The position numbers and the translations under genes are program-made. DNA of 55,229 nt from the NCBI GenBank assembly GCA_023807065.1, contig JAJJLU010003550.1:1-55229 (forward strand), read 5' to 3'. The first letter of the stretch is position 1, and each line of letters begins with the position of its first letter. The notes under the pieces were generated by a model that saw only the letters and a program-made list of their open reading frames with translations, was not told where the DNA came from and did no database searches. This document shows positions 41,501 through 48,744 of the stretch, in pieces. Origin of the DNA: Isotricha intestinalis (Eukaryota > Ciliophora > Litostomatea > Vestibuliferida > Isotrichidae).

Positions 41501-42135
41501 TTAGTACATTCACATTTTTCTAATTCTCCATAAATAAATTTAAATTCTTTAGGATTTTTATCAAAAATACATCTTTCATTTTTATTATCATGAATAAACA
41601 TTTTATAACAACCATAACAATAAGTTTTATTAGAATTAATTTCAAGCATATAACCATTAAAACCAAGTAATTTATTAATATATTGAAAACAGCAAGTTTC
41701 ATTAATTTTAACATAATCACCACTTATATTAACATTATTAACTTTATGATCATATTCAGCACATGAACAAACATGATCATAAATAGTTAATAATGATGAA
41801 TTTGTATCTTCAATTTTTTGATGTCCTTTATGACAATAATGAAAACAACCTTCACATATTTTATCTCCCATTTCTGGACATTGAACACATTTATAAAATT
41901 TTTCTAAACCTTTTTTAAATAAATGAGTTTTACACATTGAACATGAATCCATTTTTTTTGCAATTTTTGGATTTAATAATTGATATGAATGAAATGAATC
42001 ATCGTTATTTTGATATTTTTTCTTTTTTACTTCTTGAGGTTGAGTTTGAGATATTTGAGATTTTTGGTTGTTTGATGATTTATCATCTAAAACAACACTG
42101 TCGAAACTTGAGACTGATTGACTTGGGTTTTTCAT
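35539..42135 (-). CDS. IP3/ryanodine-receptor-type channel with N-terminal UBR-like zinc domain, 2198 aa
   Basis: The C-terminal ~350 residues match the IP3R/RyR channel core: about six spans (residues ~1860-2097), a pore loop with TGGIRAGAGL (~2052), the last span IILVMLNIINGIIVDTFQE, and the zinc-linker CYICNVER with downstream H..VKH, as in IP3R 'CFICGLER...H'. Upstream, HIACYACKYLHLCGIIGSD (~1645) fits the RIH-associated region, within ~1400 residues of helical solenoid. At the N-terminus, residues 65-125 carry a UBR-box-like pattern: C65, C68, C83, C86, C94, C97, C101, H102, H105, C123, C125 (KICEGCFHYCHKGHQ). A second Cys cluster follows (148-213). I see no MIR/IP3-binding beta-trefoil, so IP3 gating is doubtful. 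The pore lacks the filter Asp. Likely an intracellular cation-release channel. Confidence 0.88.
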   Translation of the reverse strand: MKNPSQSVSSFDSVVLDDKSSNNQKSQISQTQPQEVKKKKYQNNDDSFHSYQLLNPKIAKKMDSCSMCKTHLFKKGLEKFYKCVQCPEMGDKICEGCFHYCHKGHQKIEDTNSSLLTIYDHVCSCAEYDHKVNNVNISGDYVKINETCCFQYINKLLGFNGYMLEINSNKTYCYGCYKMFIHDNKNERCIFDKNPKEFKFIYGELEKCECTKCVSRTKNSKKLPVQMLLYIITSPNEKHFNIRTIFYTIIKEKELKTEFIYPIKSLFEGFRERSSSQMTYDENFNRAENNLLLIKEIMKLYKRIDYDYLIGLKELIGDGFIEFFEKQFYRSFVTINSERINGYKYYALLFVRKFIIYPSTGVKKRIEIYHALANVNPFHRLFDRINKNVFFEKLEPYGISQLFFDKLFDRAIPKTITFFNGDYSFKLIIELIKWFNILMVLDYDDIEEREKYIEKILTKISMIIKLIRVKKLFEEQTEKKKKISYHIQRLFLTCFLYYNDKTLKNLVIEGEGDFESKIEKMKEDGRQLFAFSQEGSNAEENLDLFKINFITKKNDLEIDSSLYDLMINPEDCYVNILKNFIGSKQKFTKLFFEIFNIEDKFQKEINQFKDLIKVSTQIKQFYFNKSISISDFIKEVEKILNESRRQAETIRMSQEETLQFKQIAILQICVVKNGFINNLLSFYEIFNNDIYFNYHLRGVETEEKENRRLLEAKRKILDIFTIFGDNSFVAPLFLSKNTLKSLFAKNEEGMIYIPKEVLKFLFDFLTKIRFIKAKYDYSILLDLIIDHKLYEGDVSNEDDYSKIEDDILFLRLLKLILKINCKETIKKVNEQVYTFISNQDYKHFITCDNFFRFSLPKKMMIVNFVKLLNSLHDYYFLIFQKNYPIKEIKKILENLQKLFGEKINNDIISIGKMHRVFTYAYAKYYFETPFVLYLDDFKDLESEYYRKNGLKFINFENEGIHNLVQKSVVDSSAKNKGGEYLSNDNYTDRNNNDDIINYWKLKPFVENRINNQIHKILLKQNFTENESGKSKKLRNVSFLTLKSILEPMVNNLTKGWDHLIKLESDDKSVFRHFEKVILLPSIHILYSILYYPKAMNAGHKYLVYVVVTLFLNCYRVFLRLIIDKIMQIAKKNNEPEKKEKTFKQSGLNSFKSLRNQDNKDNLEQLIRGCFKLERDEIDIKVWLQSLRDCISLDLESIEKSPLNIQMILKKFTKQTSLLKKTQFLPFLEDGETVFFSFENLEKEKEIVDDSQEKLKEINEFEDNIKQFLDLYSKEKEENNALVEYLQGEHHEQNDYISAILNDIVQKCLNNKINLPFSDYYNFFKAFDLMIIANPDIVQNYILELDEQRKKEDKRKKDENKKKKKENETKKVISEFKEKDNPEANLLISDSIISLITKKLKLLYQIIFIDFHKLEARKNKKAKLYPSIEMFNNLLEFLRLLCENHNQKFQLKLSRFPIEDNFTLLQFLLQIPSLIQENYKIYENRFTTVRFFKQSKYEYFEPLLFKITDFFVELIQGSKTSLLFKISNPYCIIYFDYALICLDNFNLLPNTIFLMEFLKFIVNFFEENAADIKTKFDIIEYFNPSKIISFLVYCTRELYKNIDSIKEREEQLKLENIVKPYHALLLEEYLEHPEKFDECNYFHIACYACKYLHLCGIIGSDKISRLANEYKEIPTEDINLDEETIWKRESFLFFEVIMKEVQVGQRFTYIKPSSEEDHYIDNRFNNIIEIKEDLEGDDDDEEEELNLDDFEDVLQESHKETENSLYESKNNSDSHNDESNEDEEKEEEYINEDKTPITVFLVHSDVLRLQPKDFIRFASTAPYEESIEKLKHLLKYIPKLEQMIQFKKEIATKKNDLIEALSTLNYRFVLQLSAIFSLIVNTVMLFSCYYNRTMLSTSVALVPYERYSNIVFYLNLLHLIFLFSVFANWFYFRDFTLLYAKKVDKIDRWLVIERFLFHDFYVSLLFWNFFWGIIALLYSGFHFAYSLQLFCIFGLFETMTTVLTSVQVRGTQFFSAGLLILILSIFFTAIKFYWFCDPTTDECNRFLYCYLTMITGGIRAGAGLNLSMKSIADKGYFSELTIEWIFYFTIILVMLNIINGIIVDTFQEQREEQNERNDAQLNKCYICNVERQTVEKEGDNFKYHNEVKHSYINYFQYLLSIRKTNAQDLNSLDFSICDKIEKERTDFFPKSKDYVPGEK

Positions 42136-43251
42136 TTTTTTATTCTTATTTTTTTGAATTTCTTAGTTTTTTTTAGTTTATTTTTTAATTTTTATTTTTT
42201 TTTAATTTAATTAAAGTAGAATTAATATTGTAGATTATTATTATTACTATTTTCAAAATTATTTTTTTTTAATCAAATTGATTAATTAAAGTATTCATAT
42301 TAGGAAATTTTAAAAAACCTCTTTGAGTACTTTCACTAATTAAAATTGGAATATTATTTAACATTTTAAATTAAATTAGTATTGGTATTAATTTAATGGT
42401 TTTTTTCTTATTTTTCAAAACACTAAAATTATATAAATATTTAACAAATTTATTTTCATTGCAATGTACAAATTTATATTGACTGATACTTAAATCTTAT
42501 CAATAATTTGATTTAATTTTCCAAAAACTTGATTACTTATATCAATTAATTTTTCTTTATGTTTTTCTCTATTCATAGAATCTTCTATAAACATAAATTC
42601 AATTTTCTTAATTAATTATTAAATGAATTTTAAATTATATTGGTTTTAAGTAATGAATGAATATAATTAAACTATCTATCTTTTTACTCAAAAAAACTTT
42701 ATTATATTAAATTAAAACAAAAAAAAAATTAACCCTCAATTTAATTATCGTTTCAAAATTAAATTATAATATTTCAATTTAATAGATAAAGAGTTGATAA
42801 ATTATTAATTATATTGTATTTTATTAATTAGCTAAATAAACAAATGTAATAATAAATATTATGATTTCAATTTTTTCTCTTAATTTATATTATCTTTTTT
42901 CCAAATTATTATTTTCAAATTTTTTATTTAATGAAATTATTATTATATATAAACTTCTCTTATTTAATAAAATTAATATAAGAAACTGTTTTGATGAACT
43001 TTAAAAATAAAATTTAAATTCTTAGTTGTAATTTCTTCTTAATAATTTAGGGTATATATTTTATAGATAATATTATTATTATAAAATTATATATTTTTTA
43101 ATCATCAAATTTATTAAAAGAAATAGAAAATTGAATATATATCATTACTTAAAATTAAGATAAATAAATAATAAGTTTATCATATTTTTCTTTTCATTTA
43201 TTTTAGTTTCATTTCCAATTTATATTTACAAATAATTGATTTATTTTTTAT
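42136..43251. other. Intergenic with two short coding-like minus-strand ORFs
   Basis: Mostly AT spacer. On the minus strand near 42594-42490 an ORF reads MFIEDSMNREKHKEKLIDIS and ends IIDKI; near 42365-42270 another reads MLNNIPILISESTQRGFLKF and ends INQFD. Both look protein-like but are under 40 codons, and I found no convincing splice that joins them into a gene. They may be fragments of a dead gene. The remaining ~650 bases show nothing. Confidence 0.3.
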
Positions 43252-44400
43252 TTAAAATATGAGTAAGAAAAATAAAAATAACATTGCATTCAAAGAGATA
43301 AATTTACTTCCATCATTAGAAGGATTAGAAGGATTAGTAGTAGTAGTACCAGCACAAGTTTTACCAGTGGCAATAGCTTGATTACCTGAAGCAATTGTAA
43401 CATCATTAAAACCATCAGCAACTAATTTAGTTAAAGTAATAGCTGAATTACTTAAAGCACTTGTTATTTTACAAGTAATAACTGCATTATTTGCTTCTGT
43501 AGTAGCTGTAGGCATACTACAAGTGGCTGTAGGATTAGTAGGAGCAGAAAATGTTGGAGTCCATGTTGTTACTGAACTTGTTGCTTTTGTGACTGTTCCT
43601 GTTACTGTGAATGAATATTCATTATTATTACAACTACCTTCAGTTTTACTTCCAAAATTAAAATTATTTAATCCTTCACAAGTTTTACCAGTGGCAATAG
43701 CTTGATGAGGGCTACCAACCGTAACATCATTAAATCCTTCTGCAGTTAATCCAGTTAAAGTAATATCTGAATTACTAAAAGCACTTGTTATTGTACATGT
43801 TATTACAGCAGCATTTGCAGATGTTCCAGCCGCAGGCATAGTACAAGTGGCTGTAGGACTACTAGGAACAGAAAATGTTGGAGTCCATGTTGTTTCTGAT
43901 GATGTTGCAATTCCTAATGTTCCTGTGACTGTGAATGAATATTCATTATTAGCACAACTACCAGCAGTTTTTCCGGTCACAGTAAAAGAATTGGGGACAG
44001 GGCAAGTTACAGCTTCAGTAGTAATTGAATTAGCTGCAGTACCGCCTACAACAAATGTTGCAGTAGTCTGAGAACCATTTGGTCCCAATTTAATACTTGT
44101 GATTTTGATTGCTGTATTTGAAATTGCAGAAGTAATTTCACAATTTAAAACAAATTCTGTATTAGCATTTGCTTCTGCAATTGCCTCATTAGTACAAGCA
44201 TATGCTGGAGAAGCTGGAGATTCAAAAGTTATTTCAGTGGCTATATTTTCAGTAACTGCATCATCTGATTGCCCTGTTATTTTAAATGTATATTTTGTGT
44301 TTGACGCACATGCACCTTCATCTATTGAACTAAATCTTATTCCTGTACAATTTGTTAAAGTTATAATTATTAAAAGAGAGAATAATTGGATTTTTATCAT
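43252..44400 (-). CDS. Secreted, probably GPI-anchored surface protein with three ~100-residue Cys-containing repeats, 382 aa
   Basis: The N-terminus MIKIQLFSLLIIITLTNCTG is a signal peptide. Three Thr/Ala/Ser-rich repeats follow (about 20-135, 136-245, 246-352). Repeats 2 and 3 are close copies sharing NNEYSFTVTGT, TTWTPTFS, ITCTITSA/ITCKITSA and HQAIATGKTC-like ends, with four cysteines each at matching places. A low-complexity TTTTNPSNPSNDGS linker and a hydrophobic end (LNAMLFLFFLLIF) fit a GPI-attachment signal. The pattern (signal peptide, Cys-repeats, GPI tail) recalls immobilisation-antigen-type coat proteins of ciliates, although I see no direct match. Codon use is visibly more G+C-rich (many GCA, ACA, GCT, GGA) than any neighbour. 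I infer a cell-surface protein with beta-sandwich repeats; the function is unknown. Confidence 0.85.
   Translation of the reverse strand: MIKIQLFSLLIIITLTNCTGIRFSSIDEGACASNTKYTFKITGQSDDAVTENIATEITFESPASPAYACTNEAIAEANANTEFVLNCEITSAISNTAIKITSIKLGPNGSQTTATFVVGGTAANSITTEAVTCPVPNSFTVTGKTAGSCANNEYSFTVTGTLGIATSSETTWTPTFSVPSSPTATCTMPAAGTSANAAVITCTITSAFSNSDITLTGLTAEGFNDVTVGSPHQAIATGKTCEGLNNFNFGSKTEGSCNNNEYSFTVTGTVTKATSSVTTWTPTFSAPTNPTATCSMPTATTEANNAVITCKITSALSNSAITLTKLVADGFNDVTIASGNQAIATGKTCAGTTTTNPSNPSNDGSKFISLNAMLFLFFLLIF
43355..44020 (-). repeat. Two diverged ~330-bp tandem coding repeats in the surface-protein gene
   Basis: The segments encoding repeats 2 and 3 share long DNA words, for example TGGAGTCCATGTTGTT and CACAAGTTTTACCAGTGGC on the plus strand. 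They lie about 320-335 bases apart. The N-terminal repeat is more diverged. Confidence 0.75.
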
Positions 44401-45479
44401 CTTATTTAGAATTATTCAATTATTTTTCAGTAATATATTATTTATATTTTCATCCAATAATCTTTTAGTTTCGCTAGTTTCACCAAACAGTTTTTTGATG
44501 TTTCAGTGAAGGGTTTTATTAATCAATTTTATAAAAAAAAATATATCATGAATTAAAATGAAAAATATTGAAATATAAATGTGAAGTTAAAATAAATTAC
44601 AATGATTTTGATGATGAAAAACAATTTTGTTATCCCCTAGAAAATTTTATTGTTATAATAAATATTTTCAGGATAAAATAATGAATTTTATGATAATAAA
44701 TATAATAAAACAGAAAATATATTTAATTCAATAAAAATAAATAATGATAGTGGAAATGAAAATAATAATGAAAAAGAATTTATTTTATTTTAAAAAAATT
44801 CTTCAAAAAATAAAAGTAAACTAAATTAATAATTATAGGTAAATTAAATAAAAATAATCAATTTGAACTCTTGAAATTTAAATAATTATCTGAGAAATTG
44901 ATTATTTATTTTTATATAATTTTTAATGCTTTGATTATAATTTATTGATAAATATACAATTAATTTAATGAAATTTTTATTTACCTGATAGATATATAGT
45001 GACAAATAAAAATATAAAAATTAATCAAATATTTTTAAACTAAATATTCTTATTTTTAATTATTATCATATATTTTTGATGGAATTGTATATTTATTTAA
45101 AGTAATAAAAAATAAGTGAATAAAAAATAGAAAATAAAATAATAGAAAAAAGATGAAACAGAAAAAATAACCATCTCATGAAATTTTGAAGAAAATTTTT
45201 TTTTAATAATATTTTGTATTTTTTTATGAATATATTATAATCCAGTATCAAAGGAAAAATGCTCAGGTATATTTTCTTTTTTCCAAATCCAATAAATTAT
45301 ATATTTATATTTTGGATTTCAAAATATGATTACTTCTTTTTTGTTTTTTTAGTAAAAAACATATTTTAGATAATTTTTTATTTTTTCTTTTTTTCATTTA
45401 TAATTCTTCTTGATCTTTATAATATTTTTTCATTTGTGATTTGTTTTTCCATATAAACAAAAGCCATGATTGTTTTTAA
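44401..45479. other. Intergenic with scattered coding-like debris
   Basis: AT spacer upstream of the surface-protein gene. A short plus-strand block near 44580-44680 reads CEVKINYNDFDDEKQFCYP, and a shifted frame further on reads NNDSGNENNNEKEFILF. No intact gene. It may belong to the same decayed locus as the RING-like relic downstream. Confidence 0.3.
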
Positions 45480-46200
45480 ATATTAATTTTCTTTTTTTTG
45501 TAATTTTTTTTAATGATAAAACATATATTTGTTTAAAATTTGAAATTAAATTTAATGAAATCAAAAATAAAACAAAAAAAGAAAAAGAAGAAATAAACGA
45601 AGAATTCAATAATTTAATCATATCAAATAATAATAATAATATAAGCTTAAATAAAAGATTAAAACCTTTATTTCTTTATCTTTATTATTAAAAGTCAATG
45701 TTGTAATTTAGATTTTAATGGAATAGAAAATCTTCCAATTTTTTTTTATATAATCATTTTTTTTGTAAAAAATGTATAGAAGCATTTTTAAATGAAAACA
45801 ATATAGGAATAAATGTCCAATAGATGGTAATAGGAAAATCATTTGATGATTCAATAATAATAAATAAATTAATTGAAGTGGAATTATATTAAAGTAATAA
45901 TAATGAAGAAAATCAAAATTATAATATTAGTAAAAATTATAAAAATAATAATTTTTATTCTGTTCATCAAAGTCAAAAATTAACTCATTCTATTGAAAAT
46001 TTAAGAGAATTAATTTGTGCTTATCGTGTTTTTAATAGATTAAAGAATAATCCTAATATTATTATTGAAGAAACAAATTAACAATTAAATATATATTTAA
46101 ATTGTAAAATTTCATAAAAAAATATTGAATTAAAATAAATATTAATTATTAATTTATTTAATGAATTATTAAATGAAGAAACTTTTAATTGAACTATTCC
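45480..46200 (+). pseudogene. Decayed RING-finger-like gene
   Basis: A helical lead-in (KNKTKKEKEEINEEFNNL, about 45565-45620) is followed by a Cys pair (SQCCNLDFNGIENLP, about 45693) and, after a frame change, NHFFCKKCIEAFLNENN (about 45755-45805). This is the H-x-F-C-x2-C half of a RING finger. A CP pair (KCPIDGN in a neighbouring frame, about 45814) fits the last RING cysteines. Downstream, ~130 codons stay in one frame (HSIENLRELICAYRVFNRLK) but contain TAG, several TAA and a TGA. The former product was probably a RING-type E3 ligase. The identification rests on the partial motif only. Confidence 0.45.
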
Positions 46201-46738
46201 TTTATTTTTTATACTTTTCTTTTTATCTTTTTTTCATTTGTCCTGTTTATCTTAATTTTTTTATTATTCTTGCGTTTATTTCTTTTCATATTCATTTTTA
46301 TCTTTTTCATCATCATAATCTTCTTCTTTGATTAATTTAATTTCTTCTTTTTCATCATAATCTTCAAGAAGATTTTTATAAAAATATAATAAGTATATTC
46401 TAACACAAAAAGTTTAATAGGAAAATCATAATCTCTTTATTGGTTTAATATTATAATTAAGAAAAAGGTTTGATTATATCCCAAAATTATAATCTCTAAT
46501 ATATAGTTTTAATGAATTTTTAGAATTTATAAATTATTTTTGTATCTATATTTCCATTATAATTTGAATGAACATAATTTCTTGTATCTTCTGATTATTT
46601 ATTATATTTAATATGTGATGTTGAATTATTTATTCTCCTTTATATCTCACTAAAATTGTCATTTTTTTTTATAATTTTTTTTTAAATTTAATTTTATTCA
46701 ATTTAATAAATAATACTTTTTTATAATTATGTTTTAAT
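46201..46738. other. Intergenic; decayed coding-like stretch on the minus strand
   Basis: Read on the minus strand, about 46660-46270 gives blocks such as SEDTRNYVHSNYNGNIDTK and an acidic EDYDEKEEIKLIKEEDYDDE, in different frames and broken by stops. It looks like another dead gene. The parent is not identified. Confidence 0.3.
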
Positions 46739-47515
46739 TTATATATTTTTATTAAAAAAATTAATTTTAGTTTTTATTTTTGAATAACTATTATAAAATC
46801 TTTTGTTTTTGTTTTCTAAATTTTTAACTTTTTCTTTTAATTTTCTAAATATATTATTTTCTTTACTTTTGTTTTCAATATACTTTTTAATTAGTTTTTC
46901 TGTTTTAGACTCAAATAAGGAATGAGATAAAGAATTTGATTTTCTTTTATTTATTTTTTTTGGTTTTTTTTCCTCTTCATTATCTATATTATTTTTTATT
47001 TTATTTCTAATTTTAATAAGTTCTTCGTTTTGTAAATTAGCAAAATTTAAAATTTTACTCAATTGAGGAGATAAATCATTTATACTAAAATTTAATTTTG
47101 TTTTAATACTTTTATTTGATTCTTGAGATATATTCTTATAATTAACACTTTTTGATTTATGTAAATGAAATTCTTTAAAAATTGTTTTAAAAAGTGGTTT
47201 TTTTTTCCTTTTTAAATTTCTCAGATTTTTACCATATAAATTATATAACATTGATTTTAAAACATCTTCATTATCATTTAAATTTGGAGTATAAGTTTTT
47301 GGATCTAGAAATTTTTTAAAATTATGTAAATTGTATAACAGATAAAAATTACTCGAATGTATTTTTTCTTTTTCATCATCATTCTTTCTATCAGAAAAAT
47401 ATATAGGATTTTGAATAATTTGGAATTTCTTAAATAATTTTTCTTTTTCTTCTTTAAAAGTTTTATTTTTAACGAAATAATTATTCGAAAAAATGAAAGG
47501 TAATTTTCTATTCAT
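46739..47515 (-). CDS. Hypothetical basic protein, 258 aa
   Basis: Unknown family. Lys/Asn/Phe-rich, without membrane spans. The N-terminal half contains aromatic motifs (LPFIFSNNYFVKNKTF, YLLYNLHNFKKFLDPKTY); residues ~140-170 (LNFSINDLSPQLSKILNFAN) could be a helix pair; the end is a basic helix (KEKVKNLENKNKRFYNSY). Its start codon lies only 41 bases from the start of the divergent transporter gene at 47557, so the two must share a very compact promoter region. No function assigned. Confidence 0.7.
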   Translation of the reverse strand: MNRKLPFIFSNNYFVKNKTFKEEKEKLFKKFQIIQNPIYFSDRKNDDEKEKIHSSNFYLLYNLHNFKKFLDPKTYTPNLNDNEDVLKSMLYNLYGKNLRNLKRKKKPLFKTIFKEFHLHKSKSVNYKNISQESNKSIKTKLNFSINDLSPQLSKILNFANLQNEELIKIRNKIKNNIDNEEEKKPKKINKRKSNSLSHSLFESKTEKLIKKYIENKSKENNIFRKLKEKVKNLENKNKRFYNSYSKIKTKINFFNKNI

Positions 47516-47556
47516 TATTTGAATTTTAATTATATTATTTTAATAATTAATAAAAA
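47516..47556. promoter_or_regulatory. 41-bp divergent intergenic region
   Basis: The only DNA between the ATG codons of two divergent genes (46739-47515 minus and 47557-48492 plus). Pure A/T except for two or three bases. It must include both 5' leaders; promoter elements probably overlap the coding regions. No motif recognised. Confidence 0.5.
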
Positions 47557-48492
47557 ATGAGGAGATTTCTTAGAAATTTAACAATAAAAGAAAGAGAAGG
47601 AATTGCTTCTTCAATATGTTATTTTTCTTTTCTAGGTCTTCATTTAATTTTAATAAAATATTTAGCAACAGTTAAAAAAATTGATTTTTTAACAATAGTA
47701 ACATCTACAGGAAGTATGGTTTCGTTAATTAGTATTTATAGAATTTTAATGTCAACAAAAAAAATAAATCAAAATAATATTGAAGAAACATTATTAATAT
47801 TTAATGGAGGAATTTTTGCTTTTTTTACTTTTGCTGGAACTATAGCATCATTATATTGGATTTCTTTAAATAAATTAATATTAATTCTAAGATTATATCC
47901 TTTTTTATTTTTAGTTTATGAATATATTTCAAATTCATATCAAATACCACAACATATAATTAACTGTTTTATATTTAATATAATTTGTATTTTATTCAAT
48001 TTATTAAATGCTTTAGATGAACAAGGACCAGGAATTTTTATTGGATTATTTAGTATAATTTCAAAAGTTATTTCAACAAAATATTGGAAAAAATCAACAG
48101 GAATTAAAATTGATTTAATGATGTTTAGTATTGCTTTTTATAGTGTTGGAATTGGAGGATATATTAATATGACTTTTTTAGGAGGAAAATATAATTTAGA
48201 TTATTTTGATTGGTTTCTTACTATTTTAAATGCTTTTTTTATTTATTATTCTAGAATTTTTGTCATTAAAGTTGTGAGTAGTATTATAAATGTTGATAAA
48301 ATTATTATAATGAATTTCTTTTGTTTAAATATTTTATTTTTTGTTGATTTTGTGTTCTTTGATGTTAAATTTCATATAAGTGATGTTATTATTTTTTTAA
48401 TTGGCATTGATTCAATTTACTTTATTAAAAAATTGATAGATAGAAGTAAAATGGATAAAATAAAAAGACTTAATTATTTCTTAAATGAATAA
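47557..48492 (+). CDS. Multi-spanning membrane protein, DMT/EamA-like transporter (tentative), 311 aa
   Basis: About ten hydrophobic spans arranged as two groups of five, the size and layout of drug/metabolite transporters (SLC35-type). Span 1 IASSICYFSFLGLHLILIKY is followed by an extramembrane KKIDFLT; LYWISLNKLILILRLYPFLF resembles the EamA span 3-4 region. The second half starts near PGIFIGLFSIISKVISTKYW and ends in FHISDVIIFLIGIDSIYFI and a basic tail. Substrate motifs of nucleotide-sugar carriers are not evident. The membrane-protein call is firm; the family call is moderate. Confidence 0.6.
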   Translation: MRRFLRNLTIKEREGIASSICYFSFLGLHLILIKYLATVKKIDFLTIVTSTGSMVSLISIYRILMSTKKINQNNIEETLLIFNGGIFAFFTFAGTIASLYWISLNKLILILRLYPFLFLVYEYISNSYQIPQHIINCFIFNIICILFNLLNALDEQGPGIFIGLFSIISKVISTKYWKKSTGIKIDLMMFSIAFYSVGIGGYINMTFLGGKYNLDYFDWFLTILNAFFIYYSRIFVIKVVSSIINVDKIIIMNFFCLNILFFVDFVFFDVKFHISDVIIFLIGIDSIYFIKKLIDRSKMDKIKRLNYFLNE

Positions 48493-48744
48493 GTATTATT
48501 TAATAATGAAATGCTATGGATGATTTAGAATAATTAGAATAAATATTTTAAAATGTAAAGAAAGAAGTACATAATTTGAGAAAGAAGTTTTAGTTAAAGA
48601 AAAATATTTTTATTATGTCCTTCAAATTTTGTATTCCAATTATGATTAAAATATATTAAAATATACTTAATATTAGATAAATTATGTTAAATATAAATAT
48701 AATATTTCTATATATAAAATATAATTTTGTTTTTAAAAATTTCA
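48493..48744. other. Short intergenic with a coiled-coil-like fossil
   Basis: From 48516 on the plus strand one frame reads MDDLE, LE, IF, NVKKEVHNLRKKF, LKKN separated by TAA, TAA, TAA and TAG. Every interruption falls where Gln would fit a coiled coil. The remainder is AT spacer between convergent genes. Confidence 0.35.

Noticed and set aside
45470..45691. 73-codon ORF as an independent gene
   Set aside because: It runs into the broken RING-like locus and starts at a Met in low-complexity sequence; better explained as part of the relic.
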